This document shows positions 28,667-35,103 of a DNA stretch of 64,000 bases, one piece after another. Each line of letters starts with the position of its first letter. The stretch's first letter is position 1. Under the pieces are notes generated by a model. That model worked only from the letters and a program-made list of their open reading frames with translations, made no database searches and was not told the DNA's origin. Position numbers and translations under genes: made by a program. This DNA comes from Streptomycetaceae bacterium (GTDB lineage Bacteria; Actinomycetota; Actinomycetes; Streptomycetales; Streptomycetaceae): NCBI GenBank assembly GCA_019243445.1, contig JAFAUH010000359.1, forward strand, positions 1 to 64,000, given 5' to 3'.

Positions 28667-29164
28667 ATGTCTTTGACTTGGCACCCGGACCCGCGTCCTC
28701 CCAGCATAAAAAAACGGATCGTGATAGTTCTATGTATTTTCACTGCAGCCATCTTGATTCCTGGAGCCCTGGTGGTGCTGCACTACGAAAACTTCATCGT
28801 TACCACTGGACCATCTCGCAAGGAAGTCATGCAAACGGCGGAGAGGATCATAAATTCCAATGTTCCTAGTCTTCCTGGAAGTCCAGTTCTAGGGCGCAAG
28901 GCGGCCTACTATGACCCGTGCGGGCATCAAGATGGAATCCAACCGCTGTCGGCCGTTGCTGGCGCCACCGTTCGAATCTCCGGTATTCCAGCCTCGCAAC
29001 ATTCTTATTTCGAGAAAGCATTGGCTGACCGGATCGCCCATGATCTGAATATGCTGCCTAAAGACCAGAATTGGCAAGAATTCGTCATTTGGGATTCCGG
29101 AAAATCGACGAATGGAGAGGTAGACGTGGGAACCAGCTGCACTCCCATCGCTCGCTGGCCGTAG
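28667..29164 (+). CDS. Small membrane-anchored protein downstream of the DUF1023 hydrolase
   Basis: The protein has 165 residues and starts 3 bases after the hydrolase stop, so it is in the same operon. One N-terminal membrane helix (IVIVLCIFTAAILIPGALVVL, about 18-38) precedes an extracytoplasmic domain with two cysteines (CGHQ, TSCTP) and a helical segment (KALADRIAHDLNML). I do not recognise the family. Position and topology would suit an immunity or accessory partner of the hydrolase, which is inference. The A+T-richer codon use matches the preceding gene. Confidence 0.7.
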   Translation: MSLTWHPDPRPPSIKKRIVIVLCIFTAAILIPGALVVLHYENFIVTTGPSRKEVMQTAERIINSNVPSLPGSPVLGRKAAYYDPCGHQDGIQPLSAVAGATVRISGIPASQHSYFEKALADRIAHDLNMLPKDQNWQEFVIWDSGKSTNGEVDVGTSCTPIARWP

Positions 29165-29264
29165 GCCCCTTCTTTGCTCTCCGTCCGGCTGGCTCCCCCT
29201 GCGGCCGGGTGGGTACAAGGCCCGCATCGTTCTCACTCAATCCAGGGTGATGTGGGCCTTGCTG

Positions 29265-29293
29265 GGCTGGGGTGAACGTCATCCACCCCAGCC
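29265..29293. terminator. Hairpin between convergent genes
   Basis: GGCTGGGGTG at 29265-29274 pairs with CCACCCCAGCC at 29283-29293 across an 8-base loop. It lies between the convergent membrane-protein gene (stop 29164) and the DUF397 gene (stop 29305). There is no U-tract, as is usual in high-G+C actinobacteria. Confidence 0.55.
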
Positions 29294-29304
29294 GACCCCG
29301 CGGT

Positions 29305-29496
29305 TTATAGCAAGTGGTCCGCTTTGCCCGCCTTCACGTCCCGGATCAGCGTGCGCAGGGCTTCTATTGAGTCGGTCACGTATCGGTCTTCTTCACCGCT
29401 GACGGCGATGTAGGCGTTACCTTCGCCGTCGGTGCCGACTCGGAAGCAGCTGCTGGCTTCCGCGCAGAAAGGAGCTTCCCAGGTGATGTCGGGCAT
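29305..29496 (-). CDS. DUF397-like small protein
   Basis: The protein has 63 residues from an ATG at 29496, with AGGAG 5 bases upstream; this Shine-Dalgarno overlaps the stop of the upstream XRE gene, so translation is coupled. It shows the DUF397 layout with W near 6, a Cys/Val strand (SCFRVGTDGEGNAYIAVSGEE) and a C-terminal LRTLIRDVKAGKADHLL helix. It is more diverged than the copy at 203-409. It is presumed partner of the XRE regulator. Confidence 0.8.
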   Translation of the reverse strand: MPDITWEAPFCAEASSCFRVGTDGEGNAYIAVSGEEDRYVTDSIEALRTLIRDVKAGKADHLL

Positions 29497-29504
29497 GCGG
29501 TCTC

Positions 29505-30356
29505 CTAGAGCTGACGAGCGATGGTGTGGATGAAGTCCCGAGATTTCCCGGGGGGCAGTGCAACCCCGTCCGCCCAGTGGAGGTGCGCCCGGTATTTGGC
29601 GAGTCGGGCCTCGGCGTGGGTGAACTCCGGCCCATGCGCGGAGTCCAGTTCCACGGTATCGAGTTGAGAAACGACACCTTCAGCATAGATGAGGGCATGG
29701 CCTGCCCCCGGGAAGCCTTCACAGTCGACAGGGATGATGCGCACCGTGATGTGTTCGCGTTCCGACACGGCGCAGAGGTGGTTGAGTTGGGCTTGGGTGA
29801 CCTTACGGCCACCGAACTGCATGCGCAGTGCCGCCTCGTGAACGTAACCGATATAGGGGCGGCTCATCTCCTCATCGACTACGCGCTGCCGCTCCATGCG
29901 GTAGTTCACGCGTAGCTCGATTTCCAACCGGGACATCGGTGGAATCCCGGCGTTGCACACGGCCCGAGCGTAGTCCTCGGTTTGGAGCAGGGCCGGAAAG
30001 TGAACGGTCTGAAAGGTCAGAAGCCGCTTGGCGTGCCACTCCAGTTCGGCGATGTCGAGCAAACCCTGTGGGAGGGTGCCCCGGTACTGCTCCCACCAGC
30101 CGCGTTCTCTGCCGTCCGCCATCGCCACCAGGGCCTCGATGTAGGGAGGATCGGAACATGCGTAGTTGCTCGCCAGTGTACGTACGCGGTCCGGGTTGAT
30201 GGTGCGGGTACCGGACTCCATGTTGGAGATCCTCGTACGGTCCATGCCCAATAGACCAGCTGCGTAGTCGGTGCTGACCTCTGCGGCAACTCGGAGTTTG
30301 CGTAGTTCAGCGCCAAGTCGCTTCTGGCGCTCGGTGGGGGTGTGTCGTGTCGGCAT
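29505..30356 (-). CDS. XRE-family regulator (HTH plus DUF5753)
   Basis: The protein has 283 residues. The ATG at 30356 has AAGGGA 4 bases upstream. An N-terminal helix-turn-helix (LGAELRKLRVAAEVSTDYAAGLLGMDRTRISNMESGTR) is followed by DUF5753 with LLQTEDYARAVCNAG, YIGYVHEAALRMQFGG and ITVRIIPVDCEGFPGAGHA. It is the same family as the 579-1436 gene but clearly a different paralogue. With the DUF397 gene downstream and the divergent HATPase gene at 30655, it forms the three-part set typical of streptomycete regulatory loci. Confidence 0.9.
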   Translation of the reverse strand: MPTRHTPTERQKRLGAELRKLRVAAEVSTDYAAGLLGMDRTRISNMESGTRTINPDRVRTLASNYACSDPPYIEALVAMADGRERGWWEQYRGTLPQGLLDIAELEWHAKRLLTFQTVHFPALLQTEDYARAVCNAGIPPMSRLEIELRVNYRMERQRVVDEEMSRPYIGYVHEAALRMQFGGRKVTQAQLNHLCAVSEREHITVRIIPVDCEGFPGAGHALIYAEGVVSQLDTVELDSAHGPEFTHAEARLAKYRAHLHWADGVALPPGKSRDFIHTIARQL

Positions 30357-30654
30357 GGGGTCCCTTCTGAGGAGCTCGTCTCAGTCTGTCGTGACAGGTC
30401 GTCTCCAGTCCAACTCGATGGGGGTAATTGCACCTGTGCATCTGGCGGTTTGCACCTCCGTGCGCTAGCTTCAAGTTACGCGCAAGCTACACACCGCAAC
30501 CGTCGGAAGTGCACCGCGTGAGCGTGCCTGCCTGCCCTGGGGCGGGGGCGTTCGCGTCCAGGGAGGCAGGCCACCGGCGCGGCCGGGAGCGCGTACGTAC
30601 CGCGTGTGACATGTGCACATATCCAACGACCCCATGCCATCGAGGTGTTCAGCC

Positions 30655-31302
30655 ATGCCCGTCATCCCGTTTCCGCCGTCGTTGCCGTCGTCGTCCGCGC
30701 AGCCGGGGCGCGCAGCGATGCAGCCGCGCGTGCCGACCATCCCCTCTCACTGGATGTTCCCCGCCGATCCTGCCTCCGTATGCCGTGCCCGACGGGCCGT
30801 CACAGAAGCGCTGCCCGTCGGCAGTAGCGCGCAACTGACGGACGATATCGGCCTATTGGCCTCAGAACTCGTCACCAATGCCCTGCGGCACGGAACCTGT
30901 CCCGGCGAAGAGCAGCTGGTCGAGCTGACCTTCTGGCCTGTCGATGGCCACTACTGGCTGGCGGTGTCCGACCCGGGAGGCGGACGGCCCGCCGTCAGGG
31001 CGTCCGACCCTGACGCTTGCGGTGGCAGGGGGCTGATCCTGGTGGACGCGGTCTCCGCCGCCTGGGCAGTCGTGCCGCGCCATCCCTGCGGGAAATCCGT
31101 TGTCGCCGGGATCCGGTTGCACGGTGGGTGGGGCAGCTATCCGGCAGGGGCACCCCGGGTACGCCAGCCCGGCCCGGAGCGGGTCAGCGCAGTGCGCCGG
31201 CCTGGCCGTGCAGTTGTGCGCGGTTCGCGGCGGCTGTGCCGTGCGCCCGGCCCTCCCGGTCTCGTGCGTTCATCTGGCGGAGCTTGTAGGACACCTCGGT
31301 GA
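30655..31302 (+). CDS. RsbW-type HATPase (anti-sigma factor-like) with aberrant C-terminal extension
   Basis: The protein has 215 residues from the ATG at 30655, with GAGGTG 7 bases upstream. The kinase-like ATPase fold shows FPADPASVCRARRAVTEAL, the N-box ASELVTNALRHG near 80, WLAVSDPGGGRPAV (G1) and CGGRGLILVDAVSAAWAV (G2). The natural end appears to be after LHGG, at 31128. A second copy of this 3' end at 32778-32832 has TGA at that position, while here it is TGG, so translation runs on for 58 codons through antisense remnants of DUF2786 sequence. The family modulates sigma or developmental regulators by serine phosphorylation or binding. Confidence 0.82.
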   Translation: MPVIPFPPSLPSSSAQPGRAAMQPRVPTIPSHWMFPADPASVCRARRAVTEALPVGSSAQLTDDIGLLASELVTNALRHGTCPGEEQLVELTFWPVDGHYWLAVSDPGGGRPAVRASDPDACGGRGLILVDAVSAAWAVVPRHPCGKSVVAGIRLHGGWGSYPAGAPRVRQPGPERVSAVRRPGRAVVRGSRRLCRAPGPPGLVRSSGGACRTPR

Positions 31303-31415
31303 ACCATTCGTCCATCTAGTCGTCGACTGCCTGGGTGCGGGAGGCCGGCACGGGTAGCAGCTCCGGCCCCTTGTCTTTGCCGGCTGCCTTGGTGACCTGC
31401 TCGGTGGCCTGGTTC
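31184..31415 (-). pseudogene. Remnant of a DUF2786 gene (3' end)
   Basis: Bases 31184-31415 match the 3' part of the intact DUF2786 gene (32862 to about 33094) almost base for base. The copy carries a nonsense change: the codon that is CAG (DDQMD) in the intact gene reads TAG here, near 31318. The rest of the gene is missing, and the match jumps at 31415-31433 to the 3' end of the neighbouring Uma2 gene. It is part of a duplicated and then deleted locus. Confidence 0.85.
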
Positions 31416-31432
31416 GGGCGTGGCAATAGCCG

Positions 31433-31520
31433 TCAAGTGAGCGTAGTGGGAGCAGCCGCCCGCTTGCCTCGCTGCCCAGGAGATGCACCTGCGACTTGGA
31501 GAGGACCTCGACCGGTGGGG
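31433..31520 (-). pseudogene. Remnant of a Uma2-family gene (3' end)
   Basis: About 88 bases resemble 34305-34390, the last ~11 codons and 3' flank of the intact Uma2 gene (PPAEVLPRS there, PPVEVLSKS here); the stop codon is altered. The homology stops abruptly just before the toxin-antitoxin promoter. It is the remaining end of a copy whose middle, about 1.2 kb, has been deleted. Confidence 0.75.
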
Positions 31521-31531
31521 TCATCCTGGAC

Positions 31532-31560
31532 AGCGCTGCAGAAAGCGCTAAAACAGCGCT
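31532..31560. promoter_or_regulatory. Three AGCGCT sites in front of the antitoxin gene
   Basis: AGCGCT, itself palindromic, occurs at 31532-31537, 31544-31549 and 31555-31560, about one helical turn apart. The last ends 11 bases before the antitoxin ATG. This is the arrangement expected of an operator bound by VapB/VapBC for autorepression (family knowledge; inferred here). Confidence 0.6.
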
Positions 31561-31571
31561 ACCATGCATGC

Positions 31572-31799
31572 ATGGCTACTGTGCAGATCAGAAACCTCAA
31601 GGACGAGGCATACGCCATACTGCGCCGGCGTGCGGAGGAATCGGGACGGTCCCTCCAGGAGTACCTCCGGATCCGGCTTGAGGAAGAGGCGGCTCAGCCA
31701 ACGATCGAAGAAGTGTTGGCCGAAGCGCGGGCGAGTCTGTCAAGCAGCGTGTCGATGGAGGACATCCTCGCCGTGCAGAGGGAAGGACACGGCGAGTGA
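31572..31799 (+). CDS. VapB/FitA-type ribbon-helix-helix antitoxin
   Basis: The protein has 75 residues. I chose the ATG at 31572 from three closely spaced ATGs because it alone is in frame with MATVQIRNLKDEAYAILRRRA. The N-terminal strand and helices (VQIRNLKDEAYAILRRRAEESGRSLQEYLRIRLEEEA) form a ribbon-helix-helix DNA-binding domain. The C-terminal tail would occupy the toxin active site. Its GTGA end overlaps the toxin start, and three AGCGCT operator-like sites precede it. Confidence 0.85.
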   Translation: MATVQIRNLKDEAYAILRRRAEESGRSLQEYLRIRLEEEAAQPTIEEVLAEARASLSSSVSMEDILAVQREGHGE

Positions 31800-32188
31800 T
31801 CGTCGTCGACAATTCGGTTCTGGTCGCGGCCCTCGTGGACCAAGGAGCCACGGGCAAGGCGTGTGCGGCTCGTCTTTCGGGAGAAAGTCTCACCGCTCCC
31901 GCGCTCATCGACATCGAGGCTGCGCACGCTATTCGAGGTCTTCTGCTCGGCGGGAAGATCTGTGCAGCTGATGCCGATCGGGCACTGCGCCTCCTGCCCT
32001 CGTTGCCTATCCGCCGGACGATGCATGGGGACCTCCTTCCTCGTGTGTGGGAACTGCGAGGTAATTTCACTGCTTATGACGCGGTGTATGTGGCACTGGC
32101 CGAGCACTTGGAGATCCCGTTGGTCACGGGTGACGCAAAACTCCAACGCGGTTCAGGAGCGCGCTGTGCCATCGAGGTGATTCAGTGA
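31796..32188 (+). CDS. VapC-type PIN-domain toxin
   Basis: The protein has 130 residues from a GTG overlapping the antitoxin stop. PIN-domain acidic residues are in place: D in MIVVDNSVLV, E in LIDIEAAHAI, D in TAYDAVYVALAEH, and D in LVTGDAKL. It should be a Mg-dependent RNase that blocks translation unless bound by the antitoxin. The pair sits between degenerate sequences (Uma2 remnant to the left, duplicated secreted-protein fragment to the right), consistent with arrival as an accessory module. Confidence 0.9.
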   Translation: MIVVDNSVLVAALVDQGATGKACAARLSGESLTAPALIDIEAAHAIRGLLLGGKICAADADRALRLLPSLPIRRTMHGDLLPRVWELRGNFTAYDAVYVALAEHLEIPLVTGDAKLQRGSGARCAIEVIQ

Positions 32189-32267
32189 TGACTGGCGCTA
32201 GGGGCGAGCGGCGGTCAGGAGAGAGCCGGTAAGCCAGACACGTTGGGGCCATTCCCTGAGCAGCGAG

Positions 32268-32555
32268 CTACCGTACAACCGTCTGGATCTCCTGGACGGT
32301 CATGGGCGTCGTCCTGCCAAACGTGCCGTCGGGCAGGTTGCCGCTGGCCCCGCCGGAGCCTGTCCAGCTGATTTTCCAGGTGAGAGTCACCTTGAGTGGG
32401 TACGGGCTGCCGCCTGTCGTGGCGTGTAGGTATGTGAGGCCGCACGGCGGGATGTTGTTGCCGTCGGCCGGCTGGTACGGGGTGCCGATGCTGCCGTCCG
32501 AGTTGATTGGGCAGGTGCCTGAGGCTGGGTAGCCGGTGGCGTCCGGCGTTCCGGG
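32268..32555 (-). pseudogene. Truncated duplicate of the secreted protein gene at 24.3 kb
   Basis: The 288 bases match 24267-24554 with no insertion or deletion and about a dozen substitutions by eye, and keep the same stop codon. Homology ends sharply at 32555. The remaining gene (signal peptide and about two thirds of the protein) is absent, and upstream lies the end of a transposase fragment. It is a 3'-end duplicate without a start, so not expected to be expressed as protein. Confidence 0.88.
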
Positions 32556-32669
32556 AAGGTTATTCAAAACCCCGTGGTGATCTTGTCGGCGTGATCGCAG
32601 GAGATGGGATTGGCCCCCTCGGCGTAGCGTGCGAGGTGTCGAAACCGGCACGAGCGCGCGGGGGGACCG

Positions 32670-32790
32670 ATGCACTTCCACCGTACAACCGGCTTGAGTC
32701 CACATCAGCTCGACGTTCTGGTGTCCCGTATCATCCGGAAGATCCCCGACTGGGACAAGCAGACCGGCCGACCGCACGCGCCACCCCTGC
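32670..32790 (+). pseudogene. 5' fragment of a DDE transposase gene
   Basis: The ATG at 32670 follows a G-rich ribosome site. About 40 codons (TTGLSPHQLDVLVSRIIRKIPDWDKQTGRPHAPPLRE) resemble the N-terminal helix-turn-helix of IS5-like actinobacterial transposases, then the sequence switches to the tail of an HATPase gene. The rest of the transposase is missing. The short segment 32556-32669 upstream may hold the left end of the insertion sequence; I could not identify a terminal repeat. Confidence 0.6.
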
Positions 32791-32832
32791 GGGAAGTCCG
32801 TCGTCGCCGGGATCCGACTGCGCGGTGGGTGA
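32778..32832 (+). pseudogene. 3' tail of a second HATPase gene copy
   Basis: Bases 32778-32832 match 31077-31131 of the intact HATPase gene. Here the frame VVAGIRLRGG ends in TGA at 32830-32832, the stop that has become TGG in the other copy. The transposase fragment is joined to it within a shared stretch that includes CCCTGCGGGAA. Confidence 0.8.
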
Positions 32833-32861
32833 CGGAGAGTGACGCAGCTGCCCGGCGTATG

Positions 32862-34256
32862 TCAGCGCAGTGCGCCGGCCTGGCCGTGCAGTTGTGCGCG
32901 GTTCGCGGCGGCTGTGCCGTGTGCCCAGCCCTCCCGGTCCCGTGCGTTCATCTGGCGGAAGTTGTAGGACACCTCGATGAACCATTCGTCCATCTGGTCG
33001 TCGACTGCCTGGGCGCGGGAGGCCAGCACGGGTAGCAGCTCCGGCCCCTTGTCTTTGCTGGCTGCCTTGGTGGCCTGCTCGGTGACCTGGTTCAGCCGCT
33101 GCGCGATCCGGATGGCATAGGCCGACAAGAAGGACTGCCGGTAGGAGCGGGTGCGCGAGGCACCGTCTTTGTAGGTTCGGGTTCCGGCCGCCTGGAGCGC
33201 TGACTGCGCCTGCACCAGCAGCGAGGTGTACAGCAGCTCCACCGCCCGTGCGTCGGCGGTGAAGCCGACCACGGTGGAAAAACCCAGATGCCTTGACCAT
33301 ATGGTGCGGCAGCGGTTGGCCTCCGCCACCGCCTGCAGCAGGTGCACTTTCGGTTCCTCGTACGGGGCGTCTACCGAGAGCCGCAGGCCCCCCGGCACTT
33401 GCTGGGTGCCCTGCTTGGCGTCGAGCAGCGCCGCGTCGATGCTGTGCTGGGCCATCAGCTGCTGCGCTTTGGCGGTGAGCGCCTCTGCTTCCTCGGGGAA
33501 TTCGGTGGACTCGGCCTTCGCCAGCAGTCCGCGGACCTTGACCAGTACCGGTGTCTCCGTGCCGCTGCCACGGGAAGCCGTGCCGGAGCCGGAGCCGGGG
33601 CCGGTCTCGCCCGGGGTCGGCATCAGCTGCGGAATCTCCGGGAGCCCGCACAGCAGGTCCAGCAGCTCCACCAGCGCCTGCCCCAGTGCGATCTGCTCGC
33701 ACTTCTCGCGGGCGGCGGCACCTTCCAGATATGCGTCGTCGTCGTCCCACCACACCTCGGCCGATACGGCGGTCAGTTGGGCCGACCAGCGTTCGTCCAA
33801 TTTCACAGCCGGGTATGCACGGTGTTCGGCGGCGATGAGATCGGCGGCGAGCCGCCCGTGCCGTGCCTTGAACTCACGTCGCGCGATACGCACCACATCA
33901 GCGGGCTGCCAGCCCCGGCGCCACACCGCGCATAGCACCGCACTGCCCGCTGCCAGCACTGCGCGGCCCATGCCGGCCTTGGTGAACAGAGCGGCGGCTT
34001 GTCCCACCGCGGCCTGGCGGCGTGCGGTGTCTTCCGGAGGAATGGCGCACACCTTGGCCATCGCCTCGTCCAGGAGTTCGGCGACGCTCCGCGGGCCACG
34101 CGAACGCGGTATGAATGTCCCGCCCATCGGGCAGAACGGGTCGCCGCACGGGCAACCGCCAGTCCCGAAGTCCTGCTTCTGCTCCGCCTGGATCCGCTGC
34201 CGTGCGTCGCGCTGCTTTTTCTTGGCGCGCCGTCGCTCCTGGTTGCGCTTGCCCAT
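32862..34256 (-). CDS. DUF2786 family protein
   Basis: The protein has 464 residues from the ATG at 34256. The N-terminus is Lys/Arg/Gln-rich (ERRRAKKKQRDARQRIQAEQKQ), followed by a cysteine cluster GGCPCGDPFCPMGG near 32-45 that could bind zinc. The middle contains the DUF2786 helical repeat (LVKVRGLLAKAESTEFPEEAEALTAKAQQLMAQHSID, about 232-270). The C-terminal half has RCRTIWSRHLGFSTVVGF and SYRQSFLSAYAIRIAQRLNQ. The function of DUF2786 is unknown; it occurs in phage and plasmid-linked loci. The Uma2 gene lies about 100 bases upstream on the same strand. This is the intact copy of a duplicated locus. Confidence 0.8.
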   Translation of the reverse strand: MGKRNQERRRAKKKQRDARQRIQAEQKQDFGTGGCPCGDPFCPMGGTFIPRSRGPRSVAELLDEAMAKVCAIPPEDTARRQAAVGQAAALFTKAGMGRAVLAAGSAVLCAVWRRGWQPADVVRIARREFKARHGRLAADLIAAEHRAYPAVKLDERWSAQLTAVSAEVWWDDDDAYLEGAAAREKCEQIALGQALVELLDLLCGLPEIPQLMPTPGETGPGSGSGTASRGSGTETPVLVKVRGLLAKAESTEFPEEAEALTAKAQQLMAQHSIDAALLDAKQGTQQVPGGLRLSVDAPYEEPKVHLLQAVAEANRCRTIWSRHLGFSTVVGFTADARAVELLYTSLLVQAQSALQAAGTRTYKDGASRTRSYRQSFLSAYAIRIAQRLNQVTEQATKAASKDKGPELLPVLASRAQAVDDQMDEWFIEVSYNFRQMNARDREGWAHGTAAANRAQLHGQAGALR

Positions 34257-34357
34257 AGCCTTTGCCTCGTGCTCTTGATGCTGTCACCAACGTGTCGCTT
34301 CTCTACCGAGCGTAGTGGAAGCCGCTGCCCGCCTGCCCCGCTGCTCAGGGAATGCGC

Positions 34358-34951
34358 CTACGACCTGGGGAGGACCTCGGCCGGTGGGGCGAGCTTGTTC
34401 AGGTCGAGGCTGATCTCGAAGGGTACTGGGCGCTGGAGCGAGCCCCTGAAGATGCCGGCGGGCGCGTAGCAGCAGGTCGGCTCGTCCAGCTCGTAGACGT
34501 GCACGACGGGTGCCCTGTCTTCGTCCTCGACGCACCAGTAGTGCGGGATTCCCGCCTCGGCGTACTTGCGCAGCTTGACCGTCCGATCGCGGTGGGCGGA
34601 CTCCGGTGAGACGACTTCGATGACGAGCTGGACGTCCTTTGGTGCGTACCACGTGCGATCGGGGTCGTAGGGGGCCGTGGTCACCAGAAGGTCCGGCACT
34701 GGGCGATTGCGTGCGTCGAGGCGGATCGTCATCTCCCGCTCGACCTCGATGCCGTTGGGTGCCTGCTCCATGAGAGCTGCGGTCAGGGTGGTGGCGAGGC
34801 GGCCATGCCAGGACCGCTGCGGCGACCTCATAAAGACGAGGGCTCCGTCGATGAGCTCGGTGTGGCGAGGCGCCTCGGGGAGACGGTCGAGATCCTCCGC
34901 GAACCAGCCTTCCGCGCGCGGCGGGCGCATCCGGTCGGGCAGTGCGGTCAT
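34358..34951 (-). CDS. Uma2-family (DUF820) putative nuclease-fold protein
   Basis: The protein has 197 residues. It shows the Uma2 pattern: YxE-like ELIDGALVFM, then RPVPDLLVTT, VQLVIEVVSPESAHRDRTVKLRKYAEAGIPHYW and VHVYEL. The PD...EVVS core is the PD-(D/E)xK nuclease-like centre. The family is abundant in streptomycetes and cyanobacteria with mostly unknown roles. Upstream of the DUF2786 gene on the same strand. A degenerate piece of its 3' end survives at 31433-31520. Confidence 0.88.
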   Translation of the reverse strand: MTALPDRMRPPRAEGWFAEDLDRLPEAPRHTELIDGALVFMRSPQRSWHGRLATTLTAALMEQAPNGIEVEREMTIRLDARNRPVPDLLVTTAPYDPDRTWYAPKDVQLVIEVVSPESAHRDRTVKLRKYAEAGIPHYWCVEDEDRAPVVHVYELDEPTCCYAPAGIFRGSLQRPVPFEISLDLNKLAPPAEVLPRS

Positions 34952-35002
34952 GGCTCAACGGTAGCGACTCGGGCGGATCCGAGCCACGAGCGCTGAAACA
35001 GC

Positions 35003-35089
35003 ATGGTTGCCTACCAGATCGACGATGGCCGACTGATCATTCCCGTCATCAAGATCGGCAATCGGCGAGATGTCTACCGGAATCTTTAA
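35003..35089 (+). pseudogene. C-terminal fragment of a RelE/ParE-type toxin gene
   Basis: Twenty-eight codons (VAYQIDDGRLIIPVIKIGNR, then RDVYRNL) read to TAA at 35087-35089 and match the C-terminal beta-strands and conserved Arg-x-x-x-Tyr end of RelE toxins. There is a stop codon in frame shortly upstream and no room for the rest of the domain before the Uma2 start at 34951. It is a toxin-antitoxin remnant. Confidence 0.7.
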
Positions 35090-35103
35090 ATAATTTTGGA
35101 CGA

